A DNA stretch of 5,867 nt, taken from positions 1 to 5,867 of the forward strand of contig CAMNGO010000134.1 of assembly GCA_946538445.1 (NCBI GenBank), read 5' to 3'. Within the stretch, counting starts at the first letter, position 1. Every line of letters starts with the position of its first letter. Source of the stretch: an uncultured Lachnospiraceae bacterium. Lineage in GTDB: Bacteria > Bacillota > Clostridia > Lachnospirales > Lachnospiraceae. Made by a program: the position numbers and the translations under genes. Shown in pieces: positions 1 through 5,159 of this stretch. Below the pieces are notes generated by a model that was given only the letters and a program-made list of their open reading frames with translations, was not told the origin of the DNA and did no database searches.

Positions 1-576
1 AATAAGGAACTGGCCCGGCTGAAGTCAGAAGCCGAAAAGTGTAACAGGAAACACATCACAAAAAGGATCCGGCATCTGACGGACCGGCGCAGCCGCATCC
101 TGAAGGACCTGATGCACAAGGCCAGCCGTAAGATCGCCGAATGGGCGGAGGAGCAGGGCGTGGATCTTGTGGTGCTGGGCCATAATGTATTCCAGAAGCA
201 GGAGATCTCCCTGGGGCATGTCAATAACCAGGTCTTTGTGCAGATACCCTACTGCGTATTTGCGGACATGCTCAGGTATAAACTGGAAGAAAAGGGCATC
301 GCCTTCTTCTCTATTGAGGAGAGCTATACCTCGAAAGCTGACTTCCTGGCAGGGGACGAGATCCCGGTATACGGAAAAAGAGAAGGGGAAGAGAAAAAAG
401 AGATTCCGGTCTTCTCCGGAAAGAGGATCAGCCGGTCGTGGTACAGACATTTTGACGGGACAAAGAGCAATGCGGACATCAACGGGGCCGCAAATATTCT
501 AAGAAAAGTAATCCCAAACCGGAAGGAATGGGATAGAGGCGTAGTGGACACGCCGTATGCTGTCAGGATCGCTTAG
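1..576 (+). CDS. tnpB: TnpB-like RNA-guided nuclease of an IS200/IS605-type element (C-terminal part)
   Basis: The frame is open from base 1, so the start lies outside the window; 191 residues remain. TnpB proteins are RuvC-type, RNA-guided DNA nucleases carried by IS200/IS605 elements. The fragment shows the family layout: a GHN...QK segment followed by NNQ and QIPY (residues ~60-84), the RuvC-II glutamate in EESYTSK (~106-112), FSGKRI (~138-143), and the RuvC-III aspartate in NADINGAANILRK (Asp at ~159, codon near 475). The RuvC-I aspartate would lie upstream. There are no CxxC pairs between RuvC-II and RuvC-III where classical TnpB has a zinc finger. I recall this zinc-finger-less subtype, with FSGKR and NADxNG, as common in Firmicutes and cyanobacteria. 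The reading frame reaches its own stop without damage, so this end appears intact. Hairpins directly downstream fit the element's right end. Family assignment is confident; activity is unknown. Confidence 0.88.
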   Translation, partial: NKELARLKSEAEKCNRKHITKRIRHLTDRRSRILKDLMHKASRKIAEWAEEQGVDLVVLGHNVFQKQEISLGHVNNQVFVQIPYCVFADMLRYKLEEKGIAFFSIEESYTSKADFLAGDEIPVYGKREGEEKKEIPVFSGKRISRSWYRHFDGTKSNADINGAANILRKVIPNRKEWDRGVVDTPYAVRIA

Positions 577-660
577 CGGCCTTGACAGGGACTGGCACTA
601 GAGCGCCAGCATAGATAACCCCATCCGACGCCTGAAAAGTCGGTTGTGGGCAGTTCATAC
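577..660 (+). ncRNA. Candidate guide (omega/re) RNA scaffold and right end of the IS200/IS605-type element
   Basis: Two hairpins follow the tnpB stop. The first pairs CTGGC (592-596) with GCCAG (605-609) around an 8-base loop. The second pairs CCCAT+CCGAC (620-629) with GTCGG (639-643) and, after a two-base TT bulge, GTGGG (646-650). This gives ten pairs including one T-G pair and a 9-base loop. Then comes CAGTTCATAC (651-660). In characterised IS200/IS605 elements the guide RNA covers the 3' end of tnpB and the right end, closes with a stem near the element boundary, and takes its guide from flanking DNA. The layout here matches, so the boundary is probably near 655-660 and the guide would begin there. 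The hairpins are seen; the RNA and the exact boundary are inferred. Confidence 0.5.
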
Positions 661-695
661 TCTGAGCTATTATAAATATCATACATTAAATAATG

Positions 696-707
696 ACAGG
701 TACCTGT
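696..707. repeat. 12-bp perfect palindrome (KpnI core)
   Basis: ACAGGTACCTGT is perfectly self-complementary. With its flanks (693-710) the symmetry extends to 18 bp with one imperfect pair. It lies between the presumed IS right end and the long palindrome at 720-800. It could be an operator or a structural relic; no adjacent gene clearly needs it, and it may be chance. Confidence 0.35.
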
Positions 708-753
708 TATCTGGACTAGGCTGAATAATCAATATCTATTCTTCTCTTATGTA

Positions 754-774
754 AAAACAGGATTCCTCCGTTTT
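754..774 (-). terminator. Weak rho-independent terminator candidate, possibly bidirectional
   Basis: AAAAC (754-758) pairs with GTTTT (770-774) and AGG (759-761) with CCT (765-767). The loop is ATT and there is a two-base CC bulge. On the minus strand the hairpin ends in a run of five T and lies 18 bp past the stop of the Rpn-like remnant, the expected place for its terminator. The T run is largely part of the stem and the stem is AT-rich, so it may be weak alone. The enclosing palindrome would strengthen it. Confidence 0.4.
757..769 (+). repeat. Left arm of 13-bp inverted repeat around the Rpn-like remnant
   Basis: ACAGGATTCCTCC reads inward from the left. It matches, at 12 of 13 positions, the sequence reading inward from the right at 1467-1455 (ACGGGATTCCTCC). 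The left arm lies inside the terminator-like hairpin. Chance is a real alternative for a match this short. Confidence 0.35.
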
Positions 775-791
775 CTAATAGATATTGGTTA

Positions 792-1433
792 TTATTCGGC
801 TGAATCTAATATTAACTTTTGGAATTCATCTAAAGATATTCCAATGGTTTTTGCTCCTTGCTCCAAGGTGATAACACCATCATTCACAAGTTGAATAAGT
901 AATGAAGTTCGGCCTTCCATACGGCCTTCTTCACGTTCTTCTTGTAACATCTCTTCAAATGTCATATACCTTTCCCCCATTTCTCTGCTGTTTTTAATAT
1001 ACCGGATACTCTCCTGCAGTAAGCAGATATATGCGTCTTCTGTTTTCTCTTCACTTTCTTCTAAAGGTTTTTTCGTAAATTCCAGAAAATTAACTAATTC
1101 TTTGGGAACTTCCTCAGGGTTTTTACCGCAGTTATTTAAGATAATAGTGTGAACACCGTCCTGATATTCCATATCCGGACATTCCTCGCAATGACTTTCT
1201 ATCCTGTAACGATATTTTCCTTGCCTAAATGGATCATAGCCACATATGAAAATCACATAGCTATCTGGAAGCTCATTATAAGAGATACCGCTTAAAAGCA
1301 TATCCATATCCATCTGGGAATGGTAATATCTACTTCTTTTTGTGACAGGAGTATTTCGAATCTGAACTTCTACATCAAATCTGGTACCAGCTTCATCTTT
1401 GGCAAAAACGTCTAATCGGATTCCCTTATATTC
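792..1433 (-). pseudogene. Rpn-family recombination-promoting nuclease / PDDEXK transposase-like, N-terminally truncated
   Basis: The frame is open from an in-frame TGA at 1434-1436 to the stop at 792-794, giving 213 codons; the first ATG is at 1311-1313. The 40 codons before that ATG are clearly family sequence: KGIRLDVFAKDEAGTRFDVEVQ carries the aspartate (RLDV) and the E-x-Q of the PD-(D/E)XK nuclease core. SRYYHSQMDMDML, LPDSYVIFICGYDPF, YRYR..CEE and DG.HTIILN follow in the usual order. The C-terminus has the typical EEREEGRMEGR stretch followed by a helix-turn-helix-like tail (GVITLEQGAKTIGISLDEF). Full-length relatives have, from memory, roughly 70-100 further N-terminal residues; these are missing. 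A gene call from the ATG at 1313 would drop both catalytic residues, so it is better read as a decayed gene. A promoter and ribosome binding site remain upstream. Rpn proteins are linked to RecA-independent recombination. The DNA is more AT-rich than the operon to its right. Confidence 0.8.
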
Positions 1434-1447
1434 TCACAATAGGTCTC

Positions 1448-1452
1448 CCTCC
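1448..1452 (-). promoter_or_regulatory. Orphan ribosome binding site of the Rpn-like remnant
   Basis: On the minus strand GGAGG (continuing as GGAGGGAGACCT) is a strong Shine-Dalgarno sequence. It is followed by no in-frame ATG; the nearest start-like codons (ATT, GTG around 1434-1440) open a frame that stops after a few codons and is not the Rpn frame. The GGAGG also pairs with the preceding CCTCC (1455-1459 on the plus strand) as a small hairpin. It fits the original translation signal left behind when the N-terminal coding part was lost. Confidence 0.5.
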
Positions 1453-1454
1453 GT

Positions 1455-1467
1455 GGAGGAATCCCGT
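1455..1467 (-). repeat. Right arm of 13-bp inverted repeat around the Rpn-like remnant
   Basis: Read on the minus strand this is ACGGGATTCCTCC, 12 of 13 identical to 757-769. It lies between the minus-strand promoter and the orphan ribosome binding site. Together the arms bracket about 711 bp, including all of the Rpn-like remnant. Confidence 0.35.
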
Positions 1468-1473
1468 GGTATG

Positions 1474-1502
1474 ATTATAGTATACTTTCTATCTTCTTTC
1501 AA
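1474..1502 (-). promoter_or_regulatory. Sigma-A-type promoter facing the Rpn-like remnant
   Basis: On the minus strand, TTGAAA (1502-1497) is separated by 17 bp from TATAAT (1479-1474), close to consensus. Transcription would begin near 1467 and run into the truncated Rpn-like gene through a leader with a small hairpin (1448-1459) and the orphan ribosome binding site. It lies back to back with the plus-strand operon promoter. Confidence 0.6.
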
Positions 1503-1536
1503 TCATCGATTCTGACTCTTGAAATACAGCATTAGA

Positions 1537-1566
1537 TTGATTTTGTATAGCCATATGAATTATAAT
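1537..1566 (+). promoter_or_regulatory. Sigma-A-type promoter of the four-gene operon
   Basis: TTGATT (1537-1542) is followed after 18 bp by TATAAT (1561-1566). Transcription would start near 1573, leaving a leader of about 25 bases that includes the ribosome binding site AGAGGGG (1581-1587). It is the only clear promoter seen ahead of the 1598-4146 gene cluster. Confidence 0.6.
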
Positions 1567-1597
1567 ATATATACCATTTGAGAGGGGTAATCGCACC

Positions 1598-1891
1598 ATG
1601 AACCAAAGGCAGAGAATCCACCAGGAATTAGTCCAGACCATCGTTCGTATGGGGTACCCGGAGGAGTTCGGGATAGCTATCGCAGACAGTCTGGGGACCG
1701 AGATGACCATGAACCGGATGATCCGTTACCTGGATCATGCCAGGCCCGGATCGGCGGAGGAGATCGCCGACGAGATGCTGGCCATCGTGGATGACCGGGA
1801 CCGTTGGGCCAGGAAAAAAGCAAATGAGTATTACAACAGGAAATATAATGAATTACTCTACTACGGATTAGGAGTGGAAGAGGAAGACTGA
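1598..1891 (+). CDS. Small conserved-looking protein of unknown function (97 aa)
   Basis: I do not recognise this family with certainty. The ATG is preceded by AGAGGGG at a 10-base gap and by a good promoter, and codon use resembles that of the next genes, so it is very likely real. The protein is charged, lacks a signal peptide or membrane segment, and has no cysteines. It looks helical: an N-terminal helix (MNQRQRIHQELVQTIVRMG), a middle part with GTEMTMNRMIRYL, then EEIADEMLAIVDDRDRW and an aromatic stretch EYYNRKYNELLYYGL. It is first in the operon, and 15 bp separate it from the nitroreductase gene. A small cytosolic helical protein, perhaps regulatory or partner-binding, is all that can be said. 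Confidence 0.75.
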   Translation: MNQRQRIHQELVQTIVRMGYPEEFGIAIADSLGTEMTMNRMIRYLDHARPGSAEEIADEMLAIVDDRDRWARKKANEYYNRKYNELLYYGLGVEEED

Positions 1892-1906
1892 AGAAAGGGG
1901 TATAGT

Positions 1907-2569
1907 ATGGATATCAAAGAGGCAATCAAAGAGAGACACAGTGTAAGACAGTACAAGGATGAGCCGATTCCGGAGGAACTGGTATCGAAGCTGGAGGGAC
2001 TGATCGCCGAGTGCAACGAGGAGAGCGGTCTGCATATGCAGCTGATCCTGGATGATCCGGAGTGCTTCAAGACGTTTCTGTCCCATTACGGGGCATTTAC
2101 CAACGTGAAGAATTACATCGCCATTGTCGGCCCCAAGATCTATCCGAATCTGGAGGAACTGGGGGGATATTACGGGCAGAAGGTCGTCCTGGTGGCGCAG
2201 ATGATGGGGCTGAACACCTGCTGGGTTGGCGGCACATTTCGCAGGGGCAAATGTAAAGCGAAGCTGGAGGTTCATGACAAGCTGGTCTGTGTCATTGCCA
2301 TCGGTTACGGGGAGACAGGAGGTAAGAAACATAAGTCAAAACCGCTGGAAAAACACTGTAAGATCCCGGTGGAGGATATGCCTCTCTGGTTCCGGAATGG
2401 TGTGACGGCAGCAAGGATGGCGCCCACGGCTGTGAACCAGCAGAAGTTTACCATCGAACTGGACGGGGAAGAAGCTGTGATCACCGCCGGAAGAGGGATC
2501 ATGACCAAGATCGATCTGGGGATCGTGAAATATAACTTTGAGGCGGCTTCCGGCCATAAATGCAGGTAG
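1907..2569 (+). CDS. Nitroreductase family protein, TM1586 type
   Basis: Members are FMN-binding flavoproteins that reduce nitro groups, quinones or other substrates with NAD(P)H; the natural substrate is usually unknown. The 220-residue protein begins with the typical MDIKEAIKERHSVRQY segment, whose RHSVRQY (10-16) contacts FMN phosphate in nitroreductases. It contains GLNTCWVGGTF (101-111), a run characteristic of the TM1586 subgroup, then a second half with RMAPTAVNQQKF (170-181), resembling the substrate/FMN-side A-P-S/T-x-x-N-x-Q motif, and DLGIVKYNFE (203-212). The subgroup appears to place both nitroreductase-like parts in one chain. The ribosome binding site AGAAAGGGG lies just before the ATG, and the gene starts 15 bp after the small upstream gene. 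No signal peptide is present, so it acts in the cytosol. Family is confident; the reaction is not known. Confidence 0.88.
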   Translation: MDIKEAIKERHSVRQYKDEPIPEELVSKLEGLIAECNEESGLHMQLILDDPECFKTFLSHYGAFTNVKNYIAIVGPKIYPNLEELGGYYGQKVVLVAQMMGLNTCWVGGTFRRGKCKAKLEVHDKLVCVIAIGYGETGGKKHKSKPLEKHCKIPVEDMPLWFRNGVTAARMAPTAVNQQKFTIELDGEEAVITAGRGIMTKIDLGIVKYNFEAASGHKCR

Positions 2570-2584
2570 GGAAAAGGTACGGAT

Positions 2585-3499
2585 ATGGGAATTATTAAGA
2601 AAGAAGGTAAGGATCTAAAACAGTCCTGGGACAGAAAGAAAGTCTTCATCGGCTTAAAACCATTGCTGGACGAAAAAGGATATCCGGGGATGAAAGCTCC
2701 CTGGGATGCGAAAAACGGACATCTGAGTCTGGCGACCGGCGAGATGGATTATGTCCGATTTGGCCGGGGGGAAAGGGTTATGGTGCTGCTCCCCGGTGTG
2801 GGAGACGGCCTGAAGACGGTAAAAGGGATGGCCCTTCCTTTCGCCTATCTCTATCGGGGTCTGGCGGATGATTTCACAGTCTATGTTTTCAGCCGCAGAG
2901 TCAGTCTTCCCCCGAAGATGACGACAAGAGACATGGCAGATGACCTTAATCTGGCCATGGAAGAGCTGGGCCTGTCAGGCTGCGCAGTGGTGGGGGTCTC
3001 CCAGGGTGGAATGATCGCCCAGTGGCTGGCCATCGATCATCCGGATAAGGTGGACAAACTGGTGCTTACTGTGACTTTATGCAGGAGAAACCAGACGATC
3101 CAGGAAGTCATACTGGGCTGGATGAACATGGCTAAGAATGGAGATTACAAAGGCATCATGATGGATACCGCCGAAAAATGCTACAGCGAAAAAAGGCTTC
3201 GCAGGGAGAGGATCGTGTATCGCATGCTCGGGAATATCGGAAAACCCAGGAGTTTCAAACGCTTCCTGATCGAGGCCCGTTCCTGCCTAACACATAATAC
3301 ATATGATGAACTGCCCCGTATCAGCTGCCCGACTCTTGTGGTTGGAGGATGGCAGGATAAGATTGTCACCGGGGAAGCCTCGGTGGAGATCGCAGAACGG
3401 ATACCCGACAGCCAGCTTAAGATGTACGATGATCTGGGGCATGGCCTTTATGAAGAGGCTCCGGATTATATAGATTTGATCAAAGGATTTTGCTTATGA
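2585..3499 (+). CDS. Alpha/beta hydrolase
   Basis: A cytosolic alpha/beta-hydrolase-fold protein of 304 residues. The oxyanion-side strand and turn are VMVLLPGVGDG (65-75). The nucleophile elbow is GVSQGG with Ser139, the acid is probably Asp258 in VVGGWQDKIV, and the base is His286 in DLGHGLYEE. The catalytic triad is therefore complete and in standard order. The lid region (~165-235) is basic and helical. The specific ester, lactone or other substrate cannot be told. Two starts are possible: ATG 2585, with AAAAGG seven bases upstream and 15 bp from the previous gene, or ATG 2690 (residue 36), with AAAGGA nine bases upstream, which would remove a lysine-rich N-terminus not needed for the fold. 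I keep 2585. Its stop overlaps the sfsA start as ATGA. Confidence 0.87.
   Translation: MGIIKKEGKDLKQSWDRKKVFIGLKPLLDEKGYPGMKAPWDAKNGHLSLATGEMDYVRFGRGERVMVLLPGVGDGLKTVKGMALPFAYLYRGLADDFTVYVFSRRVSLPPKMTTRDMADDLNLAMEELGLSGCAVVGVSQGGMIAQWLAIDHPDKVDKLVLTVTLCRRNQTIQEVILGWMNMAKNGDYKGIMMDTAEKCYSEKRLRRERIVYRMLGNIGKPRSFKRFLIEARSCLTHNTYDELPRISCPTLVVGGWQDKIVTGEASVEIAERIPDSQLKMYDDLGHGLYEEAPDYIDLIKGFCL
3482..3487 (+). promoter_or_regulatory. Ribosome binding site that fixes the sfsA start
   Basis: AAAGGA lies eight bases before ATG 3496. A TTG at 3490 is in frame but only two bases from this site, so the ATG, which overlaps the hydrolase stop as ATGA, is the better start. Confidence 0.6.
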
Positions 3500-4146
3500 G
3501 ATATGACAATATAACTACCGGAAGATTCATCGATCGACCCAACCGATTTATCGCTCATGTGGAGATCGATGGCCGGGTGGAGACCGTTCATGTCAAGAAT
3601 ACAGGAAGATGCCGGGAACTGCTGGTTCCCGGCGCTTTCGTTTACCTGACGGAGCCGGGGACACCTGGAAGAAAGACGAGATATGACCTTGTAGCGGTAC
3701 GAAAAGGAAATGGAATCCTTTTCAACATCGACAGCCAGGCGCCAAACAAGGTGGTCAGAGAATGGCTGTCGACACAGGGCTATGACCGGGTGACTCCGGA
3801 GTACAGATACGGGGATTCCAGGCTGGACTTCTACATGGAAAGAGGTAGGGAAAGATACCTCATGGAAGTCAAAGGATGCACTCTTGAAATCGATGGGATC
3901 GGATATTTCCCGGATGCTCCCACTGAGAGGGGCGTGAAACACCTGCGGGAGCTGATCCGTGCCCGCCTGGAAGGCTATCATGCCATCGCTGCTTTTGTCA
4001 TCCAGATGGATGGGGTGACGGAAGTCAGACCCAATATAAAAACCCATCCGGAATTCGGACGGGTCATGAGGGAAGCGGAAGAGGCAGGGGTAGAGATCCT
4101 GCCGCTGACTTGCCATGTGGAACCGGATGAGCTGCTGATAATCTAA
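3496..4146 (+). CDS. sfsA: DNA/RNA nuclease-fold protein SfsA (sugar fermentation stimulation protein homolog)
   Basis: SfsA was first described in E. coli as promoting maltose metabolism; the family has an N-terminal OB-like nucleic-acid-binding part and a C-terminal PD-(D/E)XK nuclease-like domain. The 216 residues match the family along their length: NRFIAHVEIDG (16-26), NTGRCRELLVPG (35-46), LFNIDSQAPNKVVREWL (75-91), then the nuclease core RLDF with Asp111 and EVKG with Glu124 and Lys126, and FPDAPTERGVKHLREL (138-153). All core residues are present. The length is slightly below the usual ~230 residues. It is the last gene of the operon, translationally coupled to the hydrolase through the ATGA overlap. 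Its stop overlaps that of the convergent gene by four bases. A physiological role in this organism cannot be inferred beyond nucleic-acid binding or cleavage. Confidence 0.95.
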   Translation: MRYDNITTGRFIDRPNRFIAHVEIDGRVETVHVKNTGRCRELLVPGAFVYLTEPGTPGRKTRYDLVAVRKGNGILFNIDSQAPNKVVREWLSTQGYDRVTPEYRYGDSRLDFYMERGRERYLMEVKGCTLEIDGIGYFPDAPTERGVKHLRELIRARLEGYHAIAAFVIQMDGVTEVRPNIKTHPEFGRVMREAEEAGVEILPLTCHVEPDELLII

Positions 4147-4943
4147 TGCTTTTTCCGGAAGATGGGGTGTTTATAACGGCCATGTTTGCTGTCTGCATCT
4201 CCGTAATGGATGGCTCCGCATCGCAGGCAGCCAAGGCAGTGAACACAGCGGTCTTTGACCCACACCGGCTTTCCGTCGATCAGTTTTATGGCATGTGCCG
4301 GGCATCTTTGTTCACAGGCATGACATCCCACACACTGGTCATCCACCCAGAATTTCCTTGTTTTTCTGCCCTTAATATAGAGCGGATAAAGCAGTGCTGT
4401 AGCTGCTTTTTCCTTCTTACCTGAATGGTAGGGACGGAAATCCTTTATGGCACGGCGGCCCAAGGACTCCTGTCCTGCATCCGCCAGGTCTTCTGAAATG
4501 ATTTTTTTGAGGAAGGACAACCGGGCTTCTGCCTTTGCAAGGATCTTCTCTTCCTCTTTTTCGGATGGAACATCATAAAGAATACAATAATTGTCCGGCA
4601 TGGTCAGAGAGTAGAGGATATCCACAGGATATCCTTTTTTGGCCATATAGGCCCGGAACATCCGATCTGCTCCCATAGGCCCTCCTCCGTTGGTCAGGAT
4701 GACATAAGTGTAGACCGGCTCCTGACCCGTCAAATAGAGATGGTGGATGAAATGAATCACGATAGTGGGCAGTCCGCCAAAATATACCGGGCAGACAAAT
4801 CCTATTTTCTCCCCTTCCTCCACCTCAAATGTATATGTGCGTCTCTCAACAGCCTCCTTGATGCTGATCAGTCTCTCCTCAGGGCCAAGCATGGACTGGG
4901 CAACATATTGGGAATTGCCTGTACCTGTAAAGTAGAATATCAT
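4143..4943 (-). CDS. EFR1-family flavodoxin-ferredoxin fusion protein
   Basis: A 266-residue cytosolic electron-transfer protein. Residues 1-~150 are flavodoxin-like: MIFYFTGTGNSQYVAQ has the FMN phosphate-binding loop TGTGNS, followed by GFVCPVYFGGLPT (48-60) and TNGGGPMG (84-91). The linker carries a basic patch, and residues ~200-250 form a ferredoxin domain. Cluster motif one is standard: C204, C207, C210 and C214-P. Motif two is C233, C236, C239 and C242, with only two residues before the last cysteine and no following proline, about three residues shorter than usual. The C-terminus (HGRYKHP) is typical of the family. Translation starts at the ATG at 4943-4941 behind AAAGGAAAG. It is monocistronic here and convergent with sfsA. 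EFR1 proteins probably shuttle electrons between FMN and iron-sulfur clusters; partner proteins are unknown. Confidence 0.9.
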   Translation of the reverse strand: MIFYFTGTGNSQYVAQSMLGPEERLISIKEAVERRTYTFEVEEGEKIGFVCPVYFGGLPTIVIHFIHHLYLTGQEPVYTYVILTNGGGPMGADRMFRAYMAKKGYPVDILYSLTMPDNYCILYDVPSEKEEEKILAKAEARLSFLKKIISEDLADAGQESLGRRAIKDFRPYHSGKKEKAATALLYPLYIKGRKTRKFWVDDQCVGCHACEQRCPAHAIKLIDGKPVWVKDRCVHCLGCLRCGAIHYGDADSKHGRYKHPIFRKKH

Positions 4944-4993
4944 TTTTCTTTCCTTTCAGATTATAATCAAATTAAAACTTATACCATGATTTT

Positions 4994-5023
4994 ATTATAA
5001 CAGGATTATAAGAGTTGTGTCAT
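4994..5023 (-). promoter_or_regulatory. Promoter of the EFR1-family gene
   Basis: On the minus strand ATGACA (5023-5018) is followed after 18 bp by TATAAT (4999-4994). The start would be near 4987, giving a leader of about 45 bases. A second TATAAT at 4965-4960 is too close to the ribosome binding site (AAAGGA, 4956-4951) to be useful. Confidence 0.55.
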
Positions 5024-5057
5024 CGAAAATGATCTGGTTAAGTTGTACAATTAGTCG

Positions 5058-5087
5058 TTGCAATCCATTCTTCTGTTAGGTTATACT
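5058..5087 (+). promoter_or_regulatory. Promoter of the secreted CHAP/NlpC-like gene
   Basis: TTGCAA (5058-5063) and TATACT (5082-5087) are 18 bp apart. The start would be near 5094, leaving a leader of about 66 bases. It is divergent from the EFR1 promoter, and together they account for the gene-free stretch 4944-5159. No clear operator or riboswitch was seen in it. Confidence 0.5.
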
Positions 5088-5159
5088 AAGATTACTAATA
5101 TTTTGTCAGATATATTGCAGAAGACAAATGATATTATTATTAGTTTAAGGAGGGAAAAT

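Larger units (their letters stand above)
720..800. repeat. Long imperfect inverted repeat with an inner hairpin
   Basis: Bases 720-740 pair with 777-800. There are 21 pairs, one of them T-G, with a single three-base bulge (788-790). The 36-base centre holds a second hairpin (754-774). The right arm covers the stop codon of the minus-strand Rpn-like remnant (792-794). An 8-bp direct repeat, GGCTGAAT, lies at 719-726 and 798-805. On the minus strand it could act as the 3' end structure of the Rpn-like transcript. The size, 81 bp, would also suit a small palindromic repeat element, but no second copy is present in this window. Confidence 0.6.

Noticed and set aside
25..450. 141-codon minus-strand frame opposite tnpB
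   Set aside because: The plus frame carries conserved TnpB motifs along the same bases; the minus frame shows no recognisable domain.
661..791. CRISPR array or riboswitch in the AT-rich stretch after tnpB
   Set aside because: There are no regularly spaced repeats, and the structures present are better explained as inverted repeats and a terminator.
1489..1710. Minus-strand 73-codon frame, and its short inner ATG frame starting at 1555 (MAIQNQ...), upstream of the Rpn-like remnant
   Set aside because: It overlaps the start and promoter of the plus-strand operon, has no good ribosome binding site, and does not resemble the missing Rpn N-terminus.
3490..3495. TTG at 3490 as the sfsA start
   Set aside because: It lies too close to AAAGGA (3482-3487); ATG 3496 has the right spacing and an ATGA coupling to the preceding stop.
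3466..4116. 216-codon minus-strand frame opposite sfsA
   Set aside because: It is the antisense shadow of a clearly recognised gene; the composition and lack of a ribosome binding site or family motifs argue against it.
4740..5000. 86-codon plus-strand frame opposite the start of the EFR1 gene
   Set aside because: It runs through the EFR1 promoter and antisense to its conserved flavodoxin part, with no translation signal.
5043..5050. TTGTACAA palindrome in the divergent promoter region as an operator
   Set aside because: Eight bases of symmetry in AT-rich DNA are expected by chance, and no regulator gene is adjacent to support it.
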